The position numbers and the translations under genes are program-made. Below are positions 29,855-42,136 of a stretch of DNA of 64,000 nt, in pieces. Source of the DNA: Spiroplasma citri (GTDB lineage: Bacteria > Bacillota_I > Bacilli_A > Mycoplasmatales > Mycoplasmataceae); NCBI RefSeq assembly GCF_001886855.1, contig NZ_CP013197.1, forward strand, positions 310,001 to 374,000, read 5' to 3'. The first letter of the stretch is position 1; every line of letters starts with the position of its first letter. Below the pieces are notes generated by a model. It had not been told where the DNA came from and searched no databases. It saw nothing but the letters and a program-made list of their open reading frames with translations.

Positions 29855-31969
29855 ATGGCGAAGAAAGAAATCACGAAAGAAAAACAACCGTTTTCCCAAA
29901 AAATAGAATTATGAAAAATTCGTTTTGCAAATAATTTTCGTGGGCGAAAACAAATTATTGATTTCACTTCAAAAATTGTTATTTATTGTTTTGCGATTTT
30001 AACAATTTTAATTTTGTTGACTTTAGTTGGATTTATTATTTATAAATCAATTTATTTTTTTCAACATTATCCTGGTGGTTTTTGAGGCTTTTTATCGAGT
30101 AATACTTGAAATGCTAATAACAGTCAATTTGGAATTTGACGAATTATTATTGCAACATTTTTTGTCTTATTAATTGCTTTACTATTTGCAATTCCATTAA
30201 CTATTTTTTCATCATTATATATTTCAGAGTATTTAAGTCCAAGGATTAAACGTAAAGTAATTGGCATTATTCAATTGCTAGCTGGAATTCCTTCTGTTGT
30301 TTTTGGATTATTTGCCTTAGCAATTTTAGGACCCATTTTTATGTTGATGGGAGCTCCCTCAACCTCAAACTTATTAGTAACATCAATTACCTTAGCTTTT
30401 ATGGGTTTACCAATTATGATTTCATTATCAATCAATGCTTTAGAAAATGTTCATGATTCATATCGATTTGGTTCGTTAGCATTAGGATTAAGTAAAACCC
30501 ATACAACTTATCGTATTGTTTTACGTTCAGCTTGATTTAAAATTATTACTGCCATTATGATGGGAGTTGCACGGATCATTGGAGAAACAATGGCGGTGAT
30601 GATGATTGCTGGAAATGCACCAGATGGCTTAAAACTTGGAAATGGTTTTATTAATTTTATTTTTTCATCAATAGCAACTTTAGCATCAACAATTGGATTA
30701 GAAATGCTAGAAAATTCCGGACCAATGCATGAATCAGCATTATATGCAATTGGGCTAGTATTATTTATTATTGTTTGTATTATTAATATTTTTATTATTT
30801 CGTCACAAGCGTTTCATAATCGAAAACGAAACTATCATTCTCGAAAAACAACAAAAGGTTTACGATTAAGTAAATCATATAATGCTAATAAAATTAATAA
30901 ATTATTTTATGAACATATTGAAAAAACAAGAGGATTAAAAAAGTTTAAAGATGGACTTGGAATGTTCCTTTTAATCTCTTCAACTGTAATTGTCGTATCA
31001 TTTACATTAGTTATTTTAGCCACAATTATTTGAAAAGGATTATTTGGAATGGTATGAAGTGATTTAATTTCAACATCAACTTTTGATGGTGGAGCAGGAA
31101 TTCTTTCAACATTTTTAGTTACTCTGTTATTAGTAATTTGTTCAATAATTTTTGCGATACCGCTATCATTAATGGTTGCCATTTATTTAAATGAGTATGC
31201 CCGCCAAAATAGTATTTTTGCAAAAGTAGTTCGTTTTGCAATTGATGTTTTATCATCAACACCAAGTATTATTTATGGAACTTTTGGATTAGCTTTCTTT
31301 ATTGGTGTTTGTCATTTACCATTATCCATTTTAAGTTCTGGTTTAACATTAACAATTGTTATTTTACCAATTATGATTCGTAGTATTGAAGATGCTTTAT
31401 CAGGTGTTGAAAACTCATTGCGACATGCATCATTAGCATTGGGAGCCAATAAAACAGCAACAACATTGAAAGTTGTGTTGCCTAATGCAATGCCAGGTAT
31501 TATTACAGCAATTATTTTAGCAATTGGCCGTGTTATTGGTGAATCAGCCCCAGTTTATTTAACATTAGGAACAGCGGTGCGGTTACCAATTGCTGGTTTT
31601 ATGTCACCAGGGGCAAGTATGACAACCCAAATTTTAATGCTATCAAAAGAAGGAGCAACAGCAGGAGCAATGCGAATTATGTTTGAATTAGCTTTTGCAA
31701 TTATGGTTTTGATTTGATTATCAAATAGTTTAGCACATATTTTAGGAAAGAAATTTGCACCAAACTATGTTAATATTGGATTTAAAGCAAAATGAAAAAA
31801 TCGCATTAATAACTTAAAATTCTTCTTTTCAAAAGAGAATTATCTTCATCAAAAACAAAGTTTTAATAATTTTTGAAAAAAAATTTTACCAAAGAAAAAA
31901 ACAACGCCATGAAAAAAAATAAAACAAAGAAAAAGGGAGAAAAATAATGGACCCAAAAGTAATTATTAA
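29855..31969 (+). CDS. pstA: Phosphate ABC transporter permease, PstC-PstA fusion
   Basis: A 704-residue protein with two complete permease domains in tandem. The first has GIIQLLAGIPSVVFGLFALA and ARIIGETMAVMMIAGNAP. The second has DVLSSTPSIIYGTFGLAF and GRVIGESAPVYLTLGTA. Each repeats the EAA-type loop that contacts PstB. Fusion of the two subunits is known from other mollicutes. The basic C-terminal tail runs 23 bases into pstB, which starts in another frame. Confidence 0.92.
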
Positions 31970-32756
31970 GAATCCAACATTTGATTCATCAGATAATAAT
32001 CCAGATTTAATTACGGTTAAAAATGTTGACTTTTTTTACAAAGGAAACAAACAGGCGCTTTTTAATATTTCAATGAAAATTAAAGAACATACTGTTACTG
32101 CTTTTATTGGTTCATCGGGATCGGGAAAATCAACATTGCTGCGCTTATTTAATCGAATGAATGATGTTGAACCAAAGTCAGTTTTTAAAGGCGAAATTTT
32201 AATTAATGGAAAGGATATTTATAGCCCTGAAACAGATATTGTTAAATTACGAACAGATATTGGAATGGTATTTCAAAAACCTTCACCATTTCCAATGTCA
32301 ATTTATGATAATGTTGCTTATGGGCCACGGAATCAAGGGGTTCGTGATCGAAAATTAGTTAATAGTATTGTTGTTGAAAGTTTAAAACGAGCAGCATTAT
32401 GAGATGAAGTAAAAGATAATTTACGAGATTCTGCTTTTGCATTATCAGGGGGGCAACAACAACGTTTATGTATTGCCCGGGCAATTGCAATGAAACCGAA
32501 AATTTTATTAATGGATGAACCAACTAGTGCGTTAGACCCAATTTCGACATCAAAAATTGAAGAATTAATTACCCAACTAAAAAAAGATTTTACAATTGTT
32601 TTAGTAACACATCATATGCAACAAGCAGCACGAGTTGCTGATTATACAGCTTTTTTTGCAAAAGGGAAATTAATTGAATATAATAAAACTAAGATTATTT
32701 TCTCTCGTCCCGCTAATAAAAAAACAGAAGATTATATTACTGGGCGTTTTGAGTAA
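31947..32756 (+). CDS. pstB: Phosphate ABC transporter ATP-binding protein
   Basis: A 269-residue ATPase: Walker [22 protein letters not shown]-loop [20 protein letters not shown], signature [15 protein letters not shown], Walker [14 protein letters not shown] and H-loop [15 protein letters not shown]. It powers phosphate import through the fused PstCA. RBS ggga lies in the end of pstCA. Confidence 0.96.
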
Positions 32757-32776
32757 TGAAAGGATGGTGACAAAAT

Positions 32777-33436
32777 ATGAGCATAAAAATTGAAAATGAT
32801 TTAGCACAAACAAAACAAATGATTATTGATATTATTGCGATGACAAAAAATCAATATGATGATATGGTTAAATGTTTAGAAACAAATGACACTGAGCTTG
32901 GTCAAAGTGTTATTTCCGCTGATGAAACAATTAATAAAATGCAAGAAGCTTTCATTGAAGTTTCATTATGAAAAATTGCAAAACAACAAATGGTTGCAAA
33001 AGATTTACGCCGAATAGTTGGTTTCATTTTGATTGTCAAGGAAGTTGAACGAATTGCAGATTATGCAAAAAGCATTTGTCGTTATTATATCAAATATAAA
33101 CCTTCAACAAAGTTAATTAATTTTTTAAAAAAATTAGTTGCAAAAGTCATTGAAATGTTAACAGAGGTATCAAATATTTTTGAAGAAGAGCGAATTGAAT
33201 CAGCATATAATATTTTAAAATATGATACTGAATTAGATAAGATTTATAAAGTTGAAAATGATGCTTTAATTGAAAAAATTCGTGAAGCAAAATCAAAAGA
33301 AGAAATTAAAGTTATTACTTTAACAATGCAACAATTACGTTCAATTGAACGTGCCGGAACACATATCATTAATATTGCTGAAACATTAATTTATATTATT
33401 GAAGGAAAAATTTATGATTTTGAATTACCAATTTAA
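32777..33436 (+). CDS. phoU: PhoU-like phosphate transport regulator
   Basis: A 219-residue all-helical protein made of two PhoU repeats, each with the acidic metal-binding pattern (RRIVGFILIVKEVERIADYA and LRSIERAGTHIINIAETLIY). It damps Pst transport when phosphate is plentiful. No PhoR/PhoB genes are visible here, so direct control of the transporter is likely. RBS aaaggatggtg precedes the ATG. Confidence 0.92.
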
Positions 33437-33437
33437 T

Positions 33438-33466
33438 ATGGTCTTCATTATGAAGATCATTTTTAA
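33438..33466 (+). terminator. Terminator of the pst operon
   Basis: tggtcttca and tgaagatca form a stem with one wobble, followed by T5. Confidence 0.7.
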
Positions 33467-33613
33467 TGCAAAATTATAAATGAACTTATGGGTGTAACAA
33501 GATCATATTAATATGATTAAAATCATTGTTAAATATTTAAAAATAAAAGTATAATTTATAATGGATATAAAAAAATAAAGAAGGTGACAAGAAAATATGA
33601 AAATATGGAATAA

Positions 33614-33796
33614 ATGCAAAAAAATATTGAAAATGAAGAATCACGTTTAACAGGATCGTTAATAGGAAATGGACAAATTGACAATTTTTGTAAAGATTGT
33701 TTTGAGCTAAGAAGAAAATGATATTGAATTATAGTTGGTATTTCAATTATTGTTTTACTATTACTAATTATTTTAAGTATACATAAGATTATATAG
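33614..33796 (+). CDS. Small single-pass membrane protein, hypothetical
   Basis: A 60-residue frame: MQKNIENEESRLTGSLIGNG, a CxxC (FCKDCFELRRKW), then one membrane helix (WIIVGISIIVLLLLIILSI). A TATAAT lies at 33550-33555, but the ribosome binding site is weak. Two Trp codons are TGA. The remaining gap to 33960 has no gene, only a short inverted repeat (aacaagg/ccttgtt). Confidence 0.45.
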
Positions 33797-33960
33797 ATTA
33801 CATATTTCATTGAATAATATGAAAACAATAAAATGACTAACATCAAGATAGAAAAATTCACAATATAAGGTGAAAAATGTTGGTTGAAGAGAACAAGGTT
33901 ATATTTATGGTCAAACCCAAAAACCTTGCTCCTTGTTAAAAAAATAAAAGGAGAATTAAG

Positions 33961-35637
33961 ATGTCATATTTAGATAATTTAAATTTATGAAAAAATGCTA
34001 AAAATTTAGATCCAACGTTAGCCACTGAATTTCAACAAATGTCTGAAGCAGATTTAATTGCTGCTTTTTCAGATGATTTAGAATTTGGAACCGCTGGATT
34101 ACGAGGTTTATTAGGACCAGGAACCGGAAAAATGAATTTATATACAATTCGGAGAGCAACATTAGCTTTTATGCAGTATTTAAAAACAATTTATTCTGAG
34201 ACAGATTTAAAAACAAAAGGAATCGTAATTGGACATGATAACCGTTATTTTTCAGCTGAGTTTGCGCAAGCAGTAGCAAATATTTTTGCTAGTAATAATA
34301 TTAAAGCAATTTTATTTGCGAATAATGATCTTCGGCCAACACCAATGGTTTCATATACCATTCGTAAAATAAAAGCGGCAGCGGGTGTTATTATTACGGC
34401 AAGTCATAATTCACGTGAATATAATGGTTATAAAATTTATGATCATAATGGTTCACAATTTTTGCCAGTTGCAACCGATATTATTGGTGAAAATTACTTA
34501 AAAATTAAAGAAGAAGTTTTTACTTTAACTTTAAACCCAAATTCAACTTTAATTACATATGTTCCAAAAGAGGTTGAGGATAATTATGTTAGTGATGTTA
34601 AAGCAATGCAGTTTTATCCAAATCAAAAACGTAATATTAAGATTGTTTTTTCTAATTTGCACGGAACAAGTAAAGAATGAACACCACGAATTTTTGAAGA
34701 ATGTGGTTATGATGTCACGATTGTAGAAGAGCAATTTGACAATGACCCTAATTTTACTTTTGCACCTAATCCAAATCCAGAATTAACAGAATGTTATGAT
34801 TTAGCATTAAAATATGCGAAAAAAGTTAATGCTGACGTTATCATTTTAAATGACCCTGATGCTGATCGGTTAGGAATTGGTGTTAAAATTAAGGACAATG
34901 AGTATTATTTAATGACTGGTAATGAAACAGCTCCGGTATTAATTGAATATTTGTTTTCTCATTATCAACGTCAAAAAACATTACCTAAGAATGGAGTTAT
35001 GTATAATACCTTTGTTACTGGTAATTTATCAGATAAAGTTGCTGAAGGCTATGGTGTTCAAGTTATTAAAACATTAACTGGTTTTAAATGAATTGGTGAT
35101 CAAATGAGCAAAGCATCAGCTAAAGGATTACAATTTTTATTTGGATTTGAAGAAGCATATGGTTATGTTTTAAAAGACATTACTCGTGATAAAGATGGAA
35201 TTCAATCGTCATTAATCTTAGCAGAAGCTTGCTGATATTATCATAATCAAGGAAAAACATTATATGATGTTTTAGTTGAACAATATAATAAATTTGGTTA
35301 TTTTTATTGTAAAACAGTTAATTTAGTTCGTGATGGAATTGATGGCAAAAAAGTTATTAATAATATGTTAAAAAAATTACGACAAGAAACAATTACTAGT
35401 TTGAATCAAATTAAATGTATTAAGAAAGAAGATTATTTGAATGGCTTGTATGAAATGCCAGGACAAGACTTATTAAAGTTTTATTTTGCAGATGGTAGTT
35501 GATTTGCAGTTCGGGCAAGTGGAACAGAACCAAAAATAAAATTCTATTTTGTTTGTGTTGATAAAACAAATGAAGAAGCAAAAATAAAAATGGAAGCAAT
35601 GTACCAAGAATTAGAAACTACTTATTTAAAAGAATAA
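33961..35637 (+). CDS. Phosphoglucomutase/phosphomannomutase
   Basis: A 558-residue alpha-D-phosphohexomutase. The active-site phosphoserine loop is GVIITASHNSREYNGYKIYD, the metal-binding loop is NDPDADRLGIGV, the sugar-recognition loop is FGFEEAYGYV, and the phosphate-binding loop near the end is VRASGTEPKIKFYF. The start has LEFGTAGLRGLLGPGTGKMN. It links glucose-6-phosphate and glucose-1-phosphate (or the mannose pair). The symbol pgcA or manB cannot be decided from sequence alone. RBS aaggag is present. Confidence 0.92.
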
Positions 35638-35678
35638 AAGTTATGCTAATATATAGTTAGAAAATAGGGGGTTTTGGT

Positions 35679-37427
35679 ATGTCAAAAATTATTTTTGAAG
35701 CTGATGATAATCGTAAAGGAATTGTTGATAAAATTTTTGTTACAAATAAACAAGTTGTCCAAAAGGGCGATAAGATTGCTAACATTATTACACAAAATAA
35801 GGTTTATGAAATCAAAGCACCAATTACTGGTGAGGTGTTAAATATTATTGTTTATGAAAATAAAGTTATTAATAGTGGTGATGTTTTATTAGATTTATTG
35901 CCATTTGAGCCAACCCTTAATGAACAGCATAATCATTTTGAGCAACCCTATAATACTGCTTCCTTTAATGGTTCTGGAAAATATAATATGCAAAATCGAC
36001 CACCAATTGATGTTAAAAAGTCAGAAACAGAAATTTTTCGAGAAGAGTTAATTGAAACATTATTGGCACGTGAAGTAGCTGGTGAAAATCTTCAAGATGA
36101 TTTTGATGATTCAATTGAAATTGATTTACCAGAAGAAAATATAGAACAAGATTCAACGCCATTTTTTAGCCAGGATAATAATTCAAAGACATTTCCTTTT
36201 AAAGATAAAGTTGAAAATATTCTTGAAAATATTCCTAGTGAAGAGAATATTGAAACATTGCAAAAAGATTTGGGTGATTTAAAAGAAGATTTGGCAATTG
36301 TTAAAGATGATTTAACAACAATCACAATTGAAGAAGAAATTATTGAAGATCTTGAAAATTTAGAACGGGATTTAGCATTTAAAGCAGAAATGGCCGAAAA
36401 AAAACAAGTTGATGATAAAATATCAGAGCCATTAATTTATCATCACCCCTTTGATGTAAAAAAAGAATGCAAGCCAGAAAGTAATACAAAAGAAGAATTA
36501 AAAAGTAATTTTGCTTCAATTCAAAATAATGCTGATGATTCAAAAATGCAACCTATTATAAATTTAGAAAAAGATAAATTAGTAGATGATGAGTCGAAGG
36601 GACATCATGGAGAGCATTCAACGGTGCATTCGTCTGCTCCAACTTATCTTAAAAAACATAAGGCAGAAGATGTAACATCAAGAGAACATGCTGCTTTTTC
36701 AGGCCATAAAACCAAAGAAAACACGCAGAGTTTGCAAGTTGACAAAGTTAAATTAAATCAAGAAGCAATTATTCGTGCAAAAGAAATTATGGAAAGTAAA
36801 AAAAATATTGCTCATAGTTTTATTGATGTTGAAGTTGATGTTAGCGAATTAGTTAGTTTATTATCAATTATGCGTGAAGCATATTCACAAAATGATATTA
36901 AATTAACATTATTACCTTTTTATGCTAAAGCAGTCTATGATGGATTAAAAAAATTTCCTATTTTAAATGCATCTTTTATTAGTCAGGAAAAAGCAATTTT
37001 ATTAAAATGATTTTATAATATTGCTTTTAGTGTTGATAGTGATACTGCAGTGAAAATGCCAGTTTTATATAATTTAAAAAATGTTTCAATTAAAGAAATT
37101 GCTTCAAAGGTAACAAAATTAATAGGAAAAAGTATTAATAATGAATTAAAAGAAAAAGACTATCAAGATGCTTCATTTTCAATTGTAAATTATGGTGAAT
37201 ATGGAATAACACGGGGAACATTTACAATTCCAGATGATAATGTTGCTGGAATTGCAATGGGTATTATTTTTAAAAAACCTGTTGTTGTTGAAAAAAATGA
37301 TATTGCAATTCGTGATATTATGGTAATTACATTAGGGTATAATGAAGCTGTAATTGATATTACCGAAGCAAGTAAATTTGTTCATTATGTTGCATATTTA
37401 TTATCAAATCCAGGACTTTTATTATAA
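35679..37427 (+). CDS. E2-like acyltransferase paralogue lacking the catalytic histidine
   Basis: A 582-residue relative of dihydrolipoamide acyltransferases. The N-terminus is a biotinyl/lipoyl-like domain (residues 1-77) that keeps a Lys in the swinging-arm turn (ITQNKVYEIKAPITGEV). Residues 80-360 are an acidic, low-complexity linker with coiled coil. The C-terminal CAT-like fold (about 365-582) aligns with PdhC (FPILNASFISQE; DASFSIVNYGEYGITRGTF), but the DHRLID active site is NEAVID: His is Glu556 while the Asp remains. The E3-binding domain is not recognisable. It is probably not a working transferase; a structural or regulatory partner of PDH is possible. It is not adjacent to the pdh operon. 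Confidence 0.75.
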
Positions 37428-37430
37428 GAT

Positions 37431-37456
37431 AAAAAGTCATTACTCACTTTTTTATT
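37431..37456 (+). terminator. Terminator after the E2-like gene
   Basis: aaaaagt and acttttt pair around an 8-nt loop, followed by T and A. Confidence 0.55.
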
Positions 37457-37471
37457 TTTAGGAGGGGAAAA

Positions 37472-38413
37472 ATGAATATTAAAGATTTAAAAAAAGAAGT
37501 TAATAATGTAGAATTAATTGTGATTGCTGATAAGGTAACCCAAGGAACAGCTTCCAATGGAAGCACTTATTTATTAATAACCCTGAAAGACCGTACTGGA
37601 ACAATTGAAGCAAGGTTATGAGATGCTCGTCCAGCTGATATTGAGACTTGAATTAAAGGTAATTGTTACAAAGTAAATATTAATATTATTGAATATCGTA
37701 AAGTTTTACAAGCAAAAATTAATATTTATGATATTATTGATAATGCCAATATTAATTTAGATGATTTTATTGAAGTTGCGCCACTTTCAGCAAATGCAAT
37801 GTATGATGAAATTATTACAACAGTGAAAAAAATGAAAACAACTGAATATCGTGAAATTATGACTTTAATTTTAGAAAAATATGGTGAGCAATTTAAAATT
37901 TGACCAGCTGCCATTCGTAATCATCACGAAATTAAATCAGGTTTAATTTGACATAGTTTAACTATGCTACAAATGGCAAAAAATGTTGCCAATGTTTATC
38001 ATGATCGTTTAATTGATTCGGAATTATTATATTGTGGTGTTATTTTACATGATTTAGGAAAAGTTATTGAAATTACAAGTGGAGCGACAAATGATTTTTC
38101 ATTTGAAGGAAAATTACTTGGGCATATTTCAATTATGGCAAATGAATTAAATCATCTTGCCCAAAGTAATAATTTAAATTCAGAAAAAATTGTTTTGTTA
38201 GAACATATGATTTTAGCTAGTCATGGCCGTTTGGAATATGGTTCACCTGTTGAACCACATTTATTAGAAGCAGAAATTTTATCATTTTTAGATAATTTGG
38301 ATGCACGAATTTACCGCATTGATAAAGAGTTAGAAAAAACATTGCTTAATGAACAAACACAACGGTTATTATCTGTTGAAGGTCGTTGATTTTTAAAACA
38401 TTTTGAAAAATAA
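37472..38413 (+). CDS. yhaM: 3'-5' exoribonuclease YhaM-like (OB plus HD domain)
   Basis: A 313-residue protein. The N-terminal OB-fold (about 10-90; LITLKDRTGTIEARLWDA) binds nucleic acid. The HD phosphohydrolase domain (about 155-290) shows HHEIKSGLIWHSLTMLQMA, the paired VILHDLGKVIE and LEHMILASHGRLEYGSPV. YhaM enzymes degrade short RNA or DNA 3' ends with Mn2+. RBS ggagggg lies 7 bases upstream. It ends before a very stable terminator. Confidence 0.9.
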
Positions 38414-38423
38414 AGATTAATTT

Positions 38424-38478
38424 AATTGCAAAAAGTTTAAAATTTTTTTAAAATTTTAAACTTTTTGCAATTTTTTTC
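38424..38478 (+). terminator. Strong terminator after yhaM
   Basis: Perfect 22-bp arms (38424-38445 and 38451-38472) with a 5-nt loop, followed by T-rich sequence. Confidence 0.85.
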
Positions 38479-38522
38479 TGTTTTTCATTTCTTTTTTTCT
38501 GTTTTCTTTTTTCTGAAAGGTA

Positions 38523-38528
38523 TATAAT
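38523..38528 (+). promoter_or_regulatory. -10 element of the nox-lplA-pdh operon
   Basis: A perfect TATAAT after a pyrimidine-rich tract (38470-38515). A start near 38535 gives a leader of about 110 nt. Confidence 0.55.
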
Positions 38529-38535
38529 AACATTA

Positions 38536-38578
38536 CGGTATGATTTAATTTTCAGGAATAAATGTCCTAGAACTACCG
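38536..38578 (+). promoter_or_regulatory. Possible structured 5' leader of nox
   Basis: Right at the predicted transcript start, cggta (38536-38540) can pair with taccg (38574-38578), enclosing ttcagga/tcct-a-gaa (38551-38557 and 38565-38572, one bulge). It matches no riboswitch class I know. A protein-binding or 5'-protecting stem is possible. Confidence 0.35.
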
Positions 38579-38644
38579 GCATATTTAGTTAGTTATATCG
38601 AAAGAACTATTAATACTGCTAAGAATAGAAAAGGAGAATATAAA

Positions 38645-40003
38645 ATGAAGATTATTGTAGTTGGAACTAACCATGCAGGTACAACTGCTGTTAGAACCTT
38701 AAGACGATTAGATCCAAAAGCAGAAATTGTTACTTATGATAAAAATAACAATATCTCATTTTTAGGATGTGGAATTGCACTATGAGTTTCAGGAGAGGTA
38801 AAAGATTCAAATGGTTTATTTTATGCTTCACCAGAGGTGTTAAAAAATGAAGGTATTAAAGTAAACATGGAACACGAAATATTATCAATTGATAATAAAA
38901 ATCAAAAAATTCGTGTAAAAGATTTAAAATCAGGAAAAGAATTTGATGATAATTATGATAAATTGATTTTAGCGATTGGTTCTTGACCAATTATTCCACC
39001 AATTGAAGGAATTAAGCAAGAAGGTGTTCATATTGTTAAATGATATCAACATGGGGAATTAGTAAAAAAAGCAAATGATGACAAAAATATTCAAAATGTT
39101 GTTGTATGTGGGGCAGGATACATTGGCGTTGAATTAGTTGATGCTTTTCATCAAAAAGGAAAAAATGTTACTTTAGTTGATATTTCAGACCGAATTATGC
39201 CACGTTATTATGATCAACCTTTTACTGACAAAGTTGAAGGAGCAATGCGTAAAGCGGGTGTTAATTTACGTGGTGGCGAAAAAGTTATTAAATTTGAGGG
39301 AAATGATAACAAAGTAACAAAAGTAGTAACAGATAAAGGTTCATATGATGCTGATTTAGTAATTTGGTCAGTTGGTTTTAAACCTGCAACAGAAATTTTA
39401 AATGGTGTTGTTGATTTAGATAAAAATACAGCCATTAAAGTTGATCAATACATGCAAACATCAGACCCAAATATTTTTGCAATAGGTGATTGCATTGAAG
39501 TTTATGATAATTCTAAAAAGCAACCAGCATATATTGCTTTAGCAACAAATGCTGTACGAACAGGAGTTATTGCAGCTGTTAATGCTTTGAAACCAGCAGG
39601 TTTAGCATCACCAGGATTCCAAGGTTCAAATGCAATTAATGTTTTTGGTTGAGCATTAGCATCAACAGGAATGACAGAAACTGTGGCAAAAGATTTAGGA
39701 TTTGACTACGAGCAAATTACATTTACAGATAATGATCGTCCAGAATTTATGAATTCTTATCAAGAAGTTTTAATTAAAATTCTTTGAGACAAAAAAACAA
39801 GAAAAATTATTGGTGCACAAGTAGCTTCAGAAGCTAATCATACCGAAGTTATTTATATGTTTTCATTAGCGATTATGAAGGGAGTTACAATTGATGAATT
39901 ACCATTAATTGATATTTTCTTCTTGCCACATTTTAATAAGCCATATAACTTTATTACTTTACCAGGCTTAGAAGTATTAGGATTAAATTACTTTAAAAAG
40001 TAA
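38645..40003 (+). CDS. nox: NADH oxidase (water-forming type)
   Basis: A 452-residue FAD-dependent oxidase regenerating NAD+ with O2. It has an N-terminal FAD fold ([18 protein letters not shown]), the redox-active Cys42 in [11 protein letters not shown] that favours four-electron reduction to water, the NAD fold [17 protein letters not shown], and the second FAD motif [13 protein letters not shown]. It heads an operon: lplA follows after 5 bases, then pdhABCD. This fits a need to reoxidise NADH from glycolysis and PDH. RBS aaaggag precedes the ATG. Confidence 0.93.
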
Positions 40004-40008
40004 GCAAA

Positions 40009-40995
40009 ATGATTTGTTTTAAAAATTCTTCTACAGATGTTTATTTTAATTTGGCTTTAGACGAGTATCTTTTAAAAAGTGATATTAACGACAATATTTT
40101 CTTTTTGTGAAAAAATTTTAATACAATTGTTATTGGCCAAAATCAAAATACAATTGAAGAAATTAATTTACAAGCGGTTGAAGCTGATAAGGTGAATGTT
40201 GCACGGCGAATAACAGGTGGCGGGGCTGTTTATCAAGATGATGGTAATTTATGTTTTTCCATTATTGTTAATAAAGATGATAAAATAGCAAAAAATTATG
40301 AAAGTATTTTACAACCTATTATTAATGTTTTGCAAAAACTTGGTTTAAATGCTAAATTTGCTGGCAAAAATGATATTGAAATTGATGGCAAAAAAATCTC
40401 TGGTAATGCACAAATAAAATATAAAAATCGTTTGCTACACCATGGAACATTTTTATTTGATGTTGATTTAAGCAAAATGGAAAAATACTTAAATGTTAGT
40501 CAGGATAAAATTATTTCAAAAGGAATTAAATCAATTCCAGCACGAGTAACTAATATTCGTCCATTATTAGTAAATGATATTACAATTAATGAATTTATGC
40601 TGTTTATTACTAATGAGTTTTTGGCACAAGGAACGCCAGTGTTAGATTTACCACCAGATATTATTGCTGCAGTTAATAAACTAGCTGATGAAAAATATCG
40701 AACATGGGAATGAAACTTTGGTAATTCACCTGAATTTAGTTATCAGAATAAAATTCGATATGAAGGAAAAGGTACTGTTGATGTGCGTTTAAATGTTACT
40801 GAAGGAAAGATTACAAAGATTAAATTTTTTGGTGATTTTTTAGGTTCTGGTGGAACAGAACCACTTGAAACTCTTTTAACAGGTTGTGAATATAATCTGG
40901 ATAAAATTAAAACAAAATTATTAGAAGTGAATATTAAAGATATTTTTGGTGAAAAATTTGAAACACAAGAAGTTTTAGATGTTATTTTTACTTAA
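40009..40995 (+). CDS. lplA: Lipoate-protein ligase A
   Basis: A 328-residue ligase attaching scavenged lipoate to the lysine of lipoyl domains. Family motifs: NLALDEYLLKSD, the lipoate loop RRITGGGAVYQDDGNLCFSI, and FAGKNDIEIDGKKISGNAQ with the adenylate-binding lysine region. A C-terminal accessory domain (about 245-328) is present. It lies between nox and pdhA, whose PdhC partner needs lipoate. Confidence 0.93.
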
Positions 40996-41032
40996 AAATA
41001 TTTAAAAAACAGGAAAGGCAGGAATCAAAAAA

Positions 41033-42136
41033 ATGTATTTTGACAAATTTGATTCGTTAAAAAATGAAATGCTTCAAATTATGGATGCAACTGGAAAGAT
41101 TGTTAAACCAGATTTGATGCCAAAAATTAGCGATGATGAGGTTTTAACAGCATATAAATTAATGTGCTTATCACGTCGCCAAGATGATTTTCAAAATAAA
41201 ATTCAACGACAAGGAAGAATGCTATCATTTCTTTCATCAACTGGACAAGAAGCAACTGAAGTGGCATATGGAATGCAAATTATTAAAGGAAAAGACTGAT
41301 TTTCATCAGCATATCGAAATAATGCTGCTTGATTAGCAACAGGTGTTCCAATGCGTAATATTATGTTATATTGATGTGGAAATGAAATGGGAAGTTACAT
41401 ACCAGAAGGAATTAATACTTTACCTATTAATATTCCAATTGCAACACAATATTCGCATGCAACTGGATTAGCATTTTCTGAAAAATATAATAAACGCGAT
41501 GGTGTTGTTATTACAACAACCGGTGATGGGGGTTCTTCAGAAGGAGAATTTTATGAAGCAATGAATTTTGCTAAGTTACATGAAGTTCCAGCAATTTTTA
41601 TTGTGGAAAATAATCAGTATGCAATTTCAACTCCTAGTCGTAAAGCAACAAAAGCAATAAACTTTGCAGTAAAAGGGATTGCGGTTGGAATGCGTAATAT
41701 TTTAGTTGATGGGAATGATTTTTTTGCAGTTTATGTTGCTGTGCAAGAAGCTATTAAATTTGCTCGTAAAGGTGAAGGACCATCATTAATTGAATGTAGT
41801 ACTTATCGAATTGGAGCACATTCCTCAGCTGATGATCCTAATGTTTATCGTGATGAAAAATTACATCAAGAAGCATTAAAAAAAGACCCATTAATTCGTT
41901 TAAAAGCTTATTTAATTAAGCAAAAAAAATGATCAGAAAAAGAACAAGAAAAATTAGATGCTGAACAAGATAAATTTATTAAAGATGAATTTGCTTGAGT
42001 AGAAGCAAACAATACTGTTTCAATTCGTGATATTTTTGCTTACAATTATGCTGAAATGCCAAAATTCTTAGAGGAACAATATCAAGAAGCCGAAGCATTT
42101 TTTGCAAAATATCCAAGTAAAGGAGAAAACCACTAA
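41033..42136 (+). CDS. pdhA: Pyruvate dehydrogenase E1 alpha subunit
   Basis: A 367-residue subunit with the thiamine diphosphate motif TTGDGGSSEGEFYEAMNFA and ENNQYAISTP. The phosphorylation-loop equivalent YRIGAHSSADDPNVYRD is also present. With PdhB it decarboxylates pyruvate and reductively acetylates the lipoyl arm of PdhC. TGA encodes Trp at DWFSSAYR and later sites. The final A of the stop codon is the first base of the pdhB ATG. Confidence 0.96.

Noticed and set aside
33556-33861. A 101-codon hydrophobic frame on the minus strand
   Set aside because: It is antisense to a better supported small membrane gene and has no ribosome binding site; AT-rich antisense frames look hydrophobic by composition.
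33885-33940. Inverted repeat aacaagg/ccttgtt as a terminator
   Set aside because: The loop is long, no T tract follows, and it sits directly before the phosphohexomutase gene where no transcript should end.
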